Part shown: positions 18,416 through 27,926 of the stretch, in pieces
How the letters are laid out: each line of letters begins with the position of its first letter
Numbering within the stretch: position 1 is the stretch's first letter
Assembly: GCA_034428435.1 (NCBI GenBank)
Contig: DAOUHY010000349.1
Location: 1 to 64,000, forward strand
Reading direction: 5' to 3'
Source of the DNA: Bin5 sp034428435
Lineage (GTDB): Bacteria; Chloroflexota; Anaerolineae; Caldilineales; Caldilineaceae
DNA: 64,000 nucleotides
The notes under the pieces: model-generated
Seen by the model: the letters and a program-made list of their open reading frames with translations, nothing else
Told to the model about the DNA's origin: nothing
Databases searched by the model: none
Made by a program: the position numbers and the translations under genes

Positions 18416-19461
18416 CCCTGAACGCCTCCCTGCTTAAGCAGGGTGCTGCATGCGGCCAAGAGGGCGTCCCGCCGCCCCCTCTCCTGCTCAGTCTCCTGGA
18501 ATCCAGCAACAACATCCTCTGCGTCAGCCATGTGAGCCCGGACGGAGACGCGGTCGGCAGTCTGCTCGGTTTGGGCAGCATTTTGCGTTCGCTGGGAAAA
18601 CGGCCTGCCCTCGCCCTTCAGGACGAAGCGATGCCGGAGTTCCAGTTTATGCCCGGCGTAGAGAAAATCATCGGGCCGGCAGAGGTCGCGCATAGTTACG
18701 ATCTCATCGTCTGCCTGGACACATCCAGTATTGACCGGATGGGCACCGTCTACAGACCCGAGATCCACAATCAGGTTCCCCTTGTTGTCATTGACCATCA
18801 CGTTACCAATACCCTCTTCGGCACCGAAAACTGGGTTGATACCGGCTGCGCAGCCACATGCCAGATGCTTATTCACCTGGCCGATGCCCTGAATGTGCCG
18901 CTATCTGAGGAGATCGCCGTCTCCCTTCTGACCGGCCTCGTGACCGATACACTCTGTTTTCGGACCGCCAACACGAATACGAATGTCTTGCAGGCGAGCT
19001 TGCGTCTGTTGAACGCCGGTGCAAGTCTGGACTATGTCGTTCGCAATACCTTGGACAGCAGGTCGTTCAGCCTCGTTAAGCTCTGGGGGGCCGGTCTGGC
19101 CAATGTGCAGATGGATGACGGCATCATCTGGGCCACTCTCAACGCCGAGAGCCGGCAGCGAAGTGGTGTCGAACCCCACCAGAGCGACGGCCTGGCCAAC
19201 TTCCTCGTCACCGTGAGAGAGGCCGACATCAGCGCTACTTTCGCCCAACGTTTTGCAAAAAACGGTCAGGAGTTGATCGAATGCAGTTTTCGGGCCAAGC
19301 CGGGGTTCAATGTGAGCCAGGTGGCCTTCGCATTCGGCGGCGGTGGACATCCACCTGCCGCCGGCTGCACAGTTCCCGGCACGCTACAGGAGGTCTCGGC
19401 ACGCGTTGTGGCCGCGCTGCACGAATTGCGCCGCCAGAGTATTGATGGCGATAGGGGATAG
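18412..19461 (+). CDS. DHH/DHHA1 phosphoesterase (NrnA-type nanoRNase/pAp phosphatase)
   Basis: 349 residues. DHH domain motifs: SHVSPDGDAVGS (metal-binding Asp), LIVCLDTSS, VVIDHHVTN (the DHH motif), LLTGLVTDT. DHHA1 domain with FAFGGGGHPPAAG near the C-terminus. NrnA-type enzymes degrade 2-5 nt RNA and dephosphorylate pAp. The position between rbfA and truB is the conserved place for this gene. Coupled to rbfA by a 4-bp overlap. Confidence 0.92.
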   Translation: MTLNASLLKQGAACGQEGVPPPPLLLSLLESSNNILCVSHVSPDGDAVGSLLGLGSILRSLGKRPALALQDEAMPEFQFMPGVEKIIGPAEVAHSYDLIVCLDTSSIDRMGTVYRPEIHNQVPLVVIDHHVTNTLFGTENWVDTGCAATCQMLIHLADALNVPLSEEIAVSLLTGLVTDTLCFRTANTNTNVLQASLRLLNAGASLDYVVRNTLDSRSFSLVKLWGAGLANVQMDDGIIWATLNAESRQRSGVEPHQSDGLANFLVTVREADISATFAQRFAKNGQELIECSFRAKPGFNVSQVAFAFGGGGHPPAAGCTVPGTLQEVSARVVAALHELRRQSIDGDRG

Positions 19462-19496
19462 AGGACAGGGAGCAGCGCCGGCGACAAACCAGTACC

Positions 19497-20516
19497 ATGA
19501 CCGATCTCCACGGAATCCTCCTTGTCGATAAACCGGGCCGCCCAAGCCCACAAACGTACGCCGCTGAGCCCGTCTCCGCGGATCTGCCTACCAGCCACGA
19601 CATTGTGCAACGCGTCCGCCGCTTGAGTCGGCAAAGACGCATCGGCCACACCGGCACACTGGATCCGATGGCTAGCGGACTTCTCGTACTGTGCCTGGGC
19701 GTGGCCACGCGATTGGTTGAGTACTATCAGGGGCATGACAAAACATACGAGGCCCGTGTAACATTGGGCCGCGCCACCGATACCTACGACGCTGTCGGCC
19801 GGACCGTCGCCCAGGCCCCGGTTCCGTCTCTGACCGACGCCGACGTGGAGGCCGCCCTGGTTGCCTTCCGTGGCCGGACTACTCAGATACCACCGGTCTA
19901 CTCGGCATTGAAACAGGGCGGTGAGAGTCTGCATCGCAAAGCCCGGCGCGGCGAGGCCGTAAGTGTGGCGCCGCGGGAGGTCACCATTCACCAGATAAGG
20001 CTTCTCTCCTATGCGCCGCCCGCAACAATATCTCTCCGGATTCGCTGTTCCGCCGGCACTTACGTGCGCAGCCTGGCCCACGCGCTGGGGCAGGCGTTGG
20101 GCACCGCCGGCCACTTGAGCTACCTGCGTCGCTTGGAAGCCGGCCCGTTTTCTGTCGCCGACGCGTCAGATCTGCCTGCAATTGAAAGCGCAGCGGCCGC
20201 CGGCAGGCTGGCCGAGCTGCTGCTGGCGCCCGATGCCGGCCTGGGTATGCCCCGACTGACCGTCAGTGAGGAGGAGCAACTCCGGCTGGGTTACGGGCAG
20301 AAAATCTACCAAAGTCGCGCACCCGCTGCCCATGAGCCGACCCCTTCCAACTCCTGCAGTTCGGAACGTGGGCGACTGGGTGGGCTTGCGGCCGCCTATG
20401 ATCAACGCGGCCGCTTCCTGGGCATTGCACGCGCGCGTGCCGCCGAAGGGAACGGAGACGGCACAGTATGGAAAGCCGAAAAGTGGCTCGCCCAACAGTT
20501 GGGGAGTCTCTCATAG
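19497..20516 (+). CDS. truB: tRNA pseudouridine-55 synthase
   Basis: 339 residues. Makes Psi55 in the T-loop of tRNAs. Seen: GILLVDKPGRPS, the catalytic motif RRIGHTGTLDPMASGLLVLCLG (Asp about 56; motif given without internal break is 20 residues plus), KTYEARVTLGRATDTYDAVG, IPPVYSALK, RIRCSAGTYVRSLAHALG, and a C-terminal PUA-like end (AAYDQRGRFLGIARA). Odd: about 16 extra residues (PQTYAAEPVSADLP) sit between DKPxG and TSHDIV, which are adjacent in ordinary TruB. A second insertion precedes the PUA end. Confidence 0.94.
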   Translation: MTDLHGILLVDKPGRPSPQTYAAEPVSADLPTSHDIVQRVRRLSRQRRIGHTGTLDPMASGLLVLCLGVATRLVEYYQGHDKTYEARVTLGRATDTYDAVGRTVAQAPVPSLTDADVEAALVAFRGRTTQIPPVYSALKQGGESLHRKARRGEAVSVAPREVTIHQIRLLSYAPPATISLRIRCSAGTYVRSLAHALGQALGTAGHLSYLRRLEAGPFSVADASDLPAIESAAAAGRLAELLLAPDAGLGMPRLTVSEEEQLRLGYGQKIYQSRAPAAHEPTPSNSCSSERGRLGGLAAAYDQRGRFLGIARARAAEGNGDGTVWKAEKWLAQQLGSLS

Positions 20517-20680
20517 TCTGCCGCCATAGTGACGAATGCGCATGCAGGTTAAAGAACAGCTTCTTCCTACTTCTCGAATCGCGTAGGGGCAGGCGGGACG
20601 CCTTCGTTCCTGCCGGGCAAACCGCCGGAGAGCACGGGTGGCAAACGGAATTCACGTTAAGTACCGGAAACTGATTTGAG
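20517..20680 (+). other. Short intergenic with GC-rich dyad
   Basis: Contains gtaggggcaggcgggacgcc followed by ttcgttcctgccgggc, able to form a ggcagg/cctgcc stem. The first 12 bases resemble the core of the dispersed element but no inverted termini are present. Confidence 0.35.
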
Positions 20681-21670
20681 ATGAGAATTTGGCGCAGCGA
20701 TCTGCGATCTCTCCGGTTTCCCGGCCCAACTTTTTTGACAATCGGAAATTTCGACGGTGTGCATCTGGGCCATCAGGCCCTCTTGCGTACCCTGCAGACT
20801 GAAGCGGCGGGCCATGCGCCCACCGCCAGGACAGCCCTGCTCACGTTCGATCCCCACCCAATTGCCGTACTGCGGCCGGACCTTGCCTTGTGCCTCTTGA
20901 CCACGCCACAGGAGCGTCTGTGCCTGATCGAGCCGTTCGATCTTGATCTGGGCATCATTCAGCCCTTTGACATGGATTTCGCCAGTCTGACGCCCGAGCA
21001 GTTTATGACGCTTCTCGTCGAACGTTTGGGGCTTGCCCGGCTGATAGTGGGACCTGATTTCGCGCTGGGTCGGGGACGCAGCGGCAATGTCGACCTTTTA
21101 CGAGCGTTGGGTGTCCGGCTCGGTTATGAACTGTCGGTGATCGAACCGTTTGCACGTAACGATGGTGAGGTCCACAGCCGCCAGATCCGTCAGTCACTCT
21201 TAGCTGGCGCTGTACAGGATGCCGCGCAGATGCTGGGTCGGCCCTACCAGATCGCTGGCATCGTCGAAGAGGGAGAACGTCGCGGGCGCCAGATCGGCGT
21301 GCCCACTGCCAACATCCGGCCCATTCCGCAGAAGCTCGTCCCCGCCAATGGGGTATACGTAACTTGGGCATATCTGCCGGACAGCTGTTCGCCCCACCCT
21401 CGCGCCAGCGTAACCAACATCGGAGTGCGGCCCACTGTAGACGGACGCCGGCGACGCATCGAGACCCATCTGCTCGACTATCCAGCGACCGGTGAGCTCG
21501 ACTCACTGTACGAAAAGGAACTCACCATCTCCTTTGTGTCTCGCCTGCGCGATGAGCAACGTTTTGACAGCCTGGAGGAGCTCGTCGCCCAGATTCAGAT
21601 GGACATCTCCGTCGCGCGTCGTACGTTGACAGAAATATCGGCAGTTTCCGACTCAATCACAGGGAATTAG
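20681..21670 (+). CDS. ribF: Bifunctional riboflavin kinase/FAD synthetase
   Basis: 329 residues. N-terminal FAD synthetase (nucleotidyltransferase) with TIGNFDGVHLGHQALL (HxGH-type motif), TFDPHP, and GPDFALGRGRSGNVDLL. C-terminal riboflavin kinase with GEVHSRQIRQSLLAG, GRPYQIAGIVEEGERRGRQIGVPTANI (split motif G.RQIG.PTAN), NGVYVTWAYL, TNIGVRPTVDG and ETHLLDY. Makes FMN and FAD. Usual last member of the truB-ribF pair. Confidence 0.95.
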   Translation: MRIWRSDLRSLRFPGPTFLTIGNFDGVHLGHQALLRTLQTEAAGHAPTARTALLTFDPHPIAVLRPDLALCLLTTPQERLCLIEPFDLDLGIIQPFDMDFASLTPEQFMTLLVERLGLARLIVGPDFALGRGRSGNVDLLRALGVRLGYELSVIEPFARNDGEVHSRQIRQSLLAGAVQDAAQMLGRPYQIAGIVEEGERRGRQIGVPTANIRPIPQKLVPANGVYVTWAYLPDSCSPHPRASVTNIGVRPTVDGRRRRIETHLLDYPATGELDSLYEKELTISFVSRLRDEQRFDSLEELVAQIQMDISVARRTLTEISAVSDSITGN

Positions 21671-21744
21671 GAACTCATCCAGGCGCAGCATTTCCACGAA
21701 TGAGGGCGCCCCCTAATGCAGCTTCGCGTACAGGTTCTCTTTCA

Positions 21745-23931
21745 ATGAGTCATCGCCGCCGTCCAGCCCCGTTTCCTGCCATCCCACTACTCGTCTGTGC
21801 GGTTCTGTTTCTCGGCGCATGCGTTGTTCAACCGATCGGCCCCATCGTTTCTCAAGGCGGCGACGCCGCCGGAACTGCCAATCCAGAGAAAAAGCTGCCG
21901 CCGCCGCCTGCAGCACACCCCGATCCGATGGGTGGGACCGCTGACATTGCTCTGATCCATGGAATGGAAGAAGCCATCTCTTGTCTTGCAGGGGGCCAGC
22001 CGGTCTTTGCGGTGTTGCAACGCTACGCCAATGTGCGCAATCGACCCCATTTCGAAGGCTGCCTTCTGGGTCGCGTGCCCGCAGGCACACTGGTACGCGT
22101 TGAGGCGGTCTTCGGACAGGAGCAAGTGATTCCTTTTGTCTCCCTCGACCGCTCCCTCGGCCGAATTCCAATCGCCGCGCCGGGATTCGATAAGGACATT
22201 CAGCCTCTTCTTGAAGAGAACTGCGGCGCCTGTCATAGCGCTGTTGTGAAACAGGGGGAGCTGCAGGTGACCGAGTATGAACCCTTGATGGCCGGCGGAC
22301 TGAACGGACCCGTAGTACAACCGGGCGTCCCGGCCGCATCCACACTTTGGACGCAGGTCTGGTCCGGGGAAATGCCGCTGGTGGGGGAGCTTGGCAATGA
22401 CGACAAAGCACTGATTTACGATTGGATTATATCCGGAGCGACCAGGCAGGGCACAGAGCCGGTGCCTGTGTACGAAATGTGGCTGCGTCTGTCGGGCGAA
22501 GATTTCAACCCGTTGCCAAATGAATGTTCCCAGGAAGGGGGTACCACTCCCTTTGTCAGCGCACAACTCGTTCTTCCCGCAAGTTGTGCCGCCATTCCCA
22601 ATGCCGAGCAGATCGCTGCATATCTGCCGAAAGTGGAGACGGCGAATCCAGCGCCTTCTTCGGCCTCAGATGAACCCGCCAACAGTGTTGAATCCGGCGA
22701 TGGCACAAATGCGGGCGGCAATGCCGGAGCCAAACCGGAAGAAAATACGCAAAACAGTGCTGCCGCCGCCCCACCGCGAGGTATGGCTGCCGGTACTGTT
22801 GGCATTCGCGTCTCTCCCCTCAATCTGAGCCCCCCTTCTGAATCCGACCCCTGGCTGGTTCCCCAGGGCGGCTTCTGTGCAGAGCAGTTCCTGGCCGACA
22901 AACTACAGGACAAATTCAGCATCACCGCTCTGACTTTTGCCCCGGACGGCAGACTGTTCATCGCCTTGGACCATCCGGCCTCCGGCAACTTCGATCCCAA
23001 TATCATCTACGATCCCTATAACGCCAGCCGCTCCATCGCCATCTGGCACAGCGTTTCCAGGGACAGTTACTATGAGATCCTTCGCGAATCCAGCCGTGTC
23101 ACAGGAATGGCCTGGCATGCGGGCGCGCTCTACCTGAATCGTGCCGGTGAAGTGGGGCGCATCGTCGACGGCGGCGGATATGAACCTCTGGCCGGCGGCT
23201 TCGCCGTCGCAGGCCATCTTTACCATGCCAACAACGGTCTCGTGATCAGCGACGGCTGGGTCTATGTTTCCGCCGGCGGTGTCCGGGACGGCTACTCGGA
23301 CGGCATAATCGTTCTTCATGATGGCGAACTTCCCGCCGAAACTCTGGCCACTAACGTGGCTGCCGGCGGCAATCCCTTCGCTGCCCGAATCGTACGCGCC
23401 CGGCTCGACCGGCTGCTCGCCGAACGCTCAATCGGCGTTTTTCAGACCGCGGCGCGCGGTGTGCGCAACCCCTACGGCATCGCCGTCGACCCGTTCGGGC
23501 GCATCTGGTTTACCGACAATGGCGCCACCAACGTACACGGTGATTTCAACGCCGGCGACGAAGTCGACCTGCTGGACCCGCGTACCCTCTCCGCTGCCGC
23601 CAATGCGGGCGACGTGAACGCTACCCCCTTCTACGGCTTCCCGCTGGCGTTGGGCGGGGTCAACAAAGATTGGTGGACCGCTCCTGTGCTGACCCTCCCC
23701 AACTCGGCCGCACCCACCGGCATCACTTGGGCCTACGACACCATCTTTTTCGCCAACTACGGGCGCGATCCCGGTCTGTTCCGGTTGGCGAACTCGGGCG
23801 GCCAGATTATCGCCGAACGGATCATGCACAACTGGCCCGTACAAGCGGTCACGACTGCACCGGACGGGGCAGTCTGGATCGGGACCGGCGACGGCATGCT
23901 GTTCCGCCTTGTTCCCGGCTGCGGCGGCTGA
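21745..23931 (+). CDS. Lipoprotein with c-type heme motif and C-terminal beta-propeller
   Basis: About 728 residues. Signal peptide with lipobox LFLGAC; the ATG at 21745 gives a normal 26-residue signal, an upstream ATG at 21700 would add 15. A cytochrome-c-like domain follows: FDKDIQPLLEENCGACHSAV (one CxxCH) and EYEPLMAGG, like the single-heme modules of planctomycete-type cytochrome proteins. A Pro/Ala/Ser linker (about 305-355) leads to a six-bladed-propeller-like domain resembling glucose/sorbosone dehydrogenases (ITALTFAPDGRLFIA, GVRNPYGIAVDPFGRIWFTDN, ITWAYDTIFFANYG, DGAVWIGTGDGMLFRL). It may oxidise a sugar or alcohol outside the cell and pass electrons to the heme; the PQQ-type site is not proven. 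Confidence 0.75.
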   Translation: MSHRRRPAPFPAIPLLVCAVLFLGACVVQPIGPIVSQGGDAAGTANPEKKLPPPPAAHPDPMGGTADIALIHGMEEAISCLAGGQPVFAVLQRYANVRNRPHFEGCLLGRVPAGTLVRVEAVFGQEQVIPFVSLDRSLGRIPIAAPGFDKDIQPLLEENCGACHSAVVKQGELQVTEYEPLMAGGLNGPVVQPGVPAASTLWTQVWSGEMPLVGELGNDDKALIYDWIISGATRQGTEPVPVYEMWLRLSGEDFNPLPNECSQEGGTTPFVSAQLVLPASCAAIPNAEQIAAYLPKVETANPAPSSASDEPANSVESGDGTNAGGNAGAKPEENTQNSAAAAPPRGMAAGTVGIRVSPLNLSPPSESDPWLVPQGGFCAEQFLADKLQDKFSITALTFAPDGRLFIALDHPASGNFDPNIIYDPYNASRSIAIWHSVSRDSYYEILRESSRVTGMAWHAGALYLNRAGEVGRIVDGGGYEPLAGGFAVAGHLYHANNGLVISDGWVYVSAGGVRDGYSDGIIVLHDGELPAETLATNVAAGGNPFAARIVRARLDRLLAERSIGVFQTAARGVRNPYGIAVDPFGRIWFTDNGATNVHGDFNAGDEVDLLDPRTLSAAANAGDVNATPFYGFPLALGGVNKDWWTAPVLTLPNSAAPTGITWAYDTIFFANYGRDPGLFRLANSGGQIIAERIMHNWPVQAVTTAPDGAVWIGTGDGMLFRLVPGCGG

Positions 23932-23941
23932 GGAGTGCTGC

Positions 23942-25195
23942 TTGCGCTTTCTATGTGTATCCGCGCAACTGGCGGGCCACCTCGACTGGGGCGGCTATCT
24001 GCCCACGGCTGTCGAACTGATGCGGGCGGGCCACGATGTCCTCTGGGCCACAGGTCGTGAGCTGCAAAGCCATCTCGCGGCACAGAACGTTCCCATCCAT
24101 ATCCTGCAAGAGACCGGCTGGCGCTGGCCGCCGCCGCCCCCGATTCAGAAAGGCACAGCTTCAGAAGAGGAGTTCCAGCGCCTGCGCATGGTCCGCTCAT
24201 TGGACCAATGGCTGGACGCGGCGCGCGTGCGTGCGGCGACGCTTGAGCTTGTAGAGGTAGCTAAACGTTTCCGCCCGCATCTGATCGTCAGCGAGATGTT
24301 CACCGCCGCCGCCGCCATTGCCGCCGAACTCCTGGGCGTTCCCTTCGCCGTCGCCGGTTGGCCGGCCATGCAGACGCAGTCGTCAGGCCCCAAAGCAGAC
24401 GCGCCCGGCGCAGTCGCAAAACTGGCTCAGGCGCGCGTGGACGAGCTCCTTGCCGATTTTGGCGCGACCGGGGTCAACTGGACGCTGGACGGTCCAGCCG
24501 CGCTGCTTTCTCCTTCCTTACACTTGACCTACTGGAGCCCCCGCTGGTATGCCGGAGCCCGGCTGCTGCCGCAGACACAAATGGTCGGCGGGGTCGCTCC
24601 TCCTCCCCTGCCGCGCGAATCCCCCTGGCTCGACCAACTTCCAAGCTGTCGTCCATGGATCTTCATCACCCTCGGCACGGCATTTACCAGGGACGTCAAC
24701 TTTTTCTTGATCGCGGCCCGCGCCGCGGCAGAGGTGGGAGGCGTACCGATCCTGGCGGTCGGCAAAGGCTTTGACGCCGTCGCTACAGAGGGGGGCTGGT
24801 CCCCGCGCGAAGTCAAAGCTCTGCGGACCGGACTGCCGCAGTCTTCAGTTCTGGTGGACAGGATCCGTTTTGCAGAGGTGTTGCCCCACACCGCCGCCGC
24901 GATCCACCATGGCGGCGCCGGCACGACCCACGCCTTAGTCACCCACGGGATCCCGCAGATCGTCGTGCCTAAGGCCGCAGACCAGGCCCGTCAGGCCAGC
25001 GGGGTCGCGCGCAGCGGCGTCGGCTATCATATCCCACCCAATCTGCTGACCGTCCCGCTGGCAGCGGAAGCCCTGCAAAAGATACTGGTCGACGACGCTC
25101 CTGCCCGCCTGAACGCCGCCGCCCTGCAAGAGGAGTTTGCCTCCCTGGGAGGCATTCCCAAAGCCGCCCAAATCCTGGTCGCAGCCGCCGAGTGA
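23942..25195 (+). CDS. GT1 (MGT/UGT-like) glycosyltransferase
   Basis: About 417 residues, GT-B fold. N-terminal FLCVSAQLAGHLDWGGYLPTAVELMRAGHDVLWATG is the acceptor domain with the GH-type loop of MGT enzymes. The C-terminal donor motif is ILVDRIRFAEVLPHTAAAIHHGGAGTTHALVTHGIPQIVVP (segments shown; the signature is HHGGAGTT...GxP...P...DQ). Such enzymes add NDP-sugars to lipids, antibiotics or carotenoids. The start is taken as TTG at 23942 because GAGGAG lies six bases upstream; a TTG at 23909 is also open. The 5' end abuts the cytochrome/propeller gene (10 bases after its stop). Confidence 0.85.
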   Translation: MRFLCVSAQLAGHLDWGGYLPTAVELMRAGHDVLWATGRELQSHLAAQNVPIHILQETGWRWPPPPPIQKGTASEEEFQRLRMVRSLDQWLDAARVRAATLELVEVAKRFRPHLIVSEMFTAAAAIAAELLGVPFAVAGWPAMQTQSSGPKADAPGAVAKLAQARVDELLADFGATGVNWTLDGPAALLSPSLHLTYWSPRWYAGARLLPQTQMVGGVAPPPLPRESPWLDQLPSCRPWIFITLGTAFTRDVNFFLIAARAAAEVGGVPILAVGKGFDAVATEGGWSPREVKALRTGLPQSSVLVDRIRFAEVLPHTAAAIHHGGAGTTHALVTHGIPQIVVPKAADQARQASGVARSGVGYHIPPNLLTVPLAAEALQKILVDDAPARLNAAALQEEFASLGGIPKAAQILVAAAE

Positions 25196-25214
25196 AACCC
25201 CCGTTCAACCGGTC

Positions 25215-27926
25215 TCACTCGTAATGAATCTCGCTTGCCCCGTTTCGCTTCTCTACCCGGATCAGCTTCTCCGTAGCCTGCTCGAACGAATCGTCGTGGC
25301 TGATGATAAAGAGCTGCTCAAAGCCGCGCACGCCCACGATCTGCCGCGCTAGCGCGCCGCGCCTGGTCTCGTCCAGATTGGTGGTTGGCTCGTCAAAGAA
25401 GGCGACGCCAATACTGCTCATCTCCTGCAGCAGCGCCAGCCGTACCGCCAGCGCTGCGCTCATCTGCTCGCCGCCGGACAATTGGGAAAATGCCCGATCA
25501 CGACCATCCACTTCCAGGATGATCCCGTAGTCCTCCTCCCAGCGGAGCGTGCGCGTGTAGTCCTCCATGATCTGGCCGAACAACTGATTGGCACTGTAAC
25601 TGATCTGCTGGACAAGCGCCTTGGTTACGTGCGGCCCTGCCTCCTGCACCACTGAACGCAGAAACTGCAAGAGCTCCTCCCGCTCCACCAGCAGATCGTG
25701 CCGGGATTGGGCAGCGGTGAGCCGCTTCTTCACGATCTGCAGTTGGGCGATCTCCTCCTTCGCCCGGTCGAGTCGTTCACGCCACTGGCCCAGTTCAGTC
25801 TCCAGCCGTACACGGCGGCTGCGAAGCTTCTCTACCTGAGCCACCATCTCCCGGAAGCTCTCTTCGTCGAAATCGCGTCTGCTGGCTGCCAACTGTTCGT
25901 GTCCGTCCTCGAAACGTTTCTGCGCCGCCTCCAATGCCTTCTCTGCCTCGGCAACCTCTTGCAGGCGCTGAGGGAGCGCCTCGGCTGCAGCCTGATTGCG
26001 CCGGTAGAGTTCATCGGCTGTCTGAAACTTTCCCAACTGAGAGGAGATTCGGGCAGTCTCAGCGTCCAGGCCAGCGAATTCTGCCATGCGCCCGTCAAGC
26101 TCCGCGAGTGCGTTTCGCTGTTGCTCGGCCTGCGCCCGCTGCTCCTGCAACGCCCTTTCCACCCGCTCGCGTCCTCGCGCCTGCTGGAGAGCTGCGTCTC
26201 GCCGTCGCCGCGGGTCGCCCAGTGCCTTTAACGCCTGCTGTAGCTGTTCTACACGTTGCGGCATATGCCGGAGTGCTTCGGCCTCGACACGCGCTTCAGC
26301 ATGCCGGGCATTGTGTTCGGTCAGTTCCTTCTCAGCTGTCTCGATCTCGTGCTGGCGGGGTAAAGAATGCAGAGTCTGCTCATGCTGCGCAAGGGTGGAG
26401 CGCGCCTGTTCCCACTTCGCTTCGGATTGGCGAATCGTCTCTGCCGCATCCATGGCTCTCACATTCATTTCTCTCCACTTTTGGCGAAGACGTTCTAGCA
26501 ACTGCAGACGATGTTCCGTTGATAGACGCTGTTCGCAGATAGGGCAGACCGCGTCTGCATCCAAGTCTTTCAGTTGTGTGCCTTGCTCCTTAATCGTTTC
26601 CATTTCAGGTTGCAGTTGGGAACGTATAGACTTCTGCAACGTGATCGTCTGCTGCAAGGTTTCAACCTGTGTCTGCAGCTGCTCCCTTGAGGATTCGAGT
26701 TGCTGGGAGCGGGCTACCTCGACGCGCAAGTGGTCCAGCCTCTTTTTGGCCTTTTCCACCGAAGTCTGTTCCCGCTGTACCCGATCTTCTGCATCTTTCA
26801 GCCTGTCTGCCAGGCGTTGGGCATCCCGAAATTCGGCGTCCAGCTTCTCCTGCTCGGATGCCCCGTCCGTTAGGTCCGCCGCAGTCTTCTCCGCCTCCTC
26901 GATCTCAGCTAGGGCGCCCTCCTGGGCATCCGCCTGCGTTTCCGCCCGCGCCAGCAGCGTCCGGATGCCGGCCTGCTGTTCCTCCAACCTACGCCGCTGC
27001 GCCATCCGTTCATTCACGGCCCGCTGGGCCCGCAGCGTGGCGCCATAGGCTTCATGGCCTGCACGGTTGGCTTCTGTAACTGCAACCGCCTCCTTGCTCT
27101 CTGTAAACCGTTGCCGCGCCGCAACCAGTGTCCGCTTTCTTTCGGCCACTAACTGCTGCTGCACCTCTACCATGCGTTGCAACTCTTGCAGCCGTTCCCG
27201 ATTCGCCTCCATCGTTTGCCGGGCGGATTCGGCCGCAGCCAACTCAGTCTGCGAGTCGCGCAGTTCAACCTCTGCCTTGCTGATGAGGGTCGCCAGAGTG
27301 TTGGATTCGTCCTCTACAGTTGGCAGGCGGATCAGTTCGCCTTTTAGTCCACTGACTATTTCTGACTCATTCCTCTGGCGCTGGTTGAGCAAGCTGAGCG
27401 GCTCGCGCAGTCTTTCCCACGCCCGGCGGTATTCAGCTACTCTCAGGAACGGATCGAAAACGGCTTTACGGATCCTGGGCGTCTCCAGAAAGGAAATAGT
27501 AAAGCTGCCTTGGGGCACGCCCACAGCGTTTCTGAACAGATCCTCCGGCCCGGTGTCAGGGTCGATGTCTAGATGCAGACGCAGGAACTGCATAACGTCA
27601 GCTTTGCCTTCGCATATTCGTATGGCGAGTTCCGGATCCAAGATCGCATAGGCACTACTACTGCCACAGCTTCGCACGACCTGATACACGCGCTCATCGT
27701 AATCGCTGAGAAAATCGACCGCCACGTTCGCCGTCCTCTGGCCTGCCCGCACGAAATCGGGCCGGCTATACGGAAGATGATCGAAAAGAGCAAAGCCGAT
27801 GGCCTCCAGTATCGTCGTTTTCCCCGCCCCATTGGGGCCTACGATCGCGTTCGTGCCCGGGCTGAAATCGACCGTTGCCCTTTCGTAGCTCTTGACGTTT
27901 TCCAGGGTCAGCGAACGGATCAACAT
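25215..27926 (-). CDS. sbcC: SbcC/Rad50-type SMC ATPase
   Basis: 903 residues from the ATG at 27926 (GGGAGAAGAG upstream; the frame stays open to 28043 but inside sbcD). Walker A IVGPNGAGKTTILEAIGFALF (GPNGAGKTT at 30-38), long coiled coils with about the middle zinc hook CPICEQRL (near residue 460), signature SQLSGGEQMSAALAVRLALL and Walker B GVAFFDEPTTNLDETRR. Together with SbcD it forms the Mre11-Rad50 complex that trims hairpins and protein-blocked DNA ends. It overlaps sbcD by 7 bp. Ends 20 bp from the convergent glycosyltransferase. Confidence 0.93.
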   Translation of the reverse strand: MLIRSLTLENVKSYERATVDFSPGTNAIVGPNGAGKTTILEAIGFALFDHLPYSRPDFVRAGQRTANVAVDFLSDYDERVYQVVRSCGSSSAYAILDPELAIRICEGKADVMQFLRLHLDIDPDTGPEDLFRNAVGVPQGSFTISFLETPRIRKAVFDPFLRVAEYRRAWERLREPLSLLNQRQRNESEIVSGLKGELIRLPTVEDESNTLATLISKAEVELRDSQTELAAAESARQTMEANRERLQELQRMVEVQQQLVAERKRTLVAARQRFTESKEAVAVTEANRAGHEAYGATLRAQRAVNERMAQRRRLEEQQAGIRTLLARAETQADAQEGALAEIEEAEKTAADLTDGASEQEKLDAEFRDAQRLADRLKDAEDRVQREQTSVEKAKKRLDHLRVEVARSQQLESSREQLQTQVETLQQTITLQKSIRSQLQPEMETIKEQGTQLKDLDADAVCPICEQRLSTEHRLQLLERLRQKWREMNVRAMDAAETIRQSEAKWEQARSTLAQHEQTLHSLPRQHEIETAEKELTEHNARHAEARVEAEALRHMPQRVEQLQQALKALGDPRRRRDAALQQARGRERVERALQEQRAQAEQQRNALAELDGRMAEFAGLDAETARISSQLGKFQTADELYRRNQAAAEALPQRLQEVAEAEKALEAAQKRFEDGHEQLAASRRDFDEESFREMVAQVEKLRSRRVRLETELGQWRERLDRAKEEIAQLQIVKKRLTAAQSRHDLLVEREELLQFLRSVVQEAGPHVTKALVQQISYSANQLFGQIMEDYTRTLRWEEDYGIILEVDGRDRAFSQLSGGEQMSAALAVRLALLQEMSSIGVAFFDEPTTNLDETRRGALARQIVGVRGFEQLFIISHDDSFEQATEKLIRVEKRNGASEIHYE

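Noticed and set aside
20570..20630. Possible sixth copy of the dispersed element
   Set aside because: Only about 12 bases (gtaggggcaggc) match the core and neither inverted terminus is present; treated as a chance or generic GC-rich dyad.
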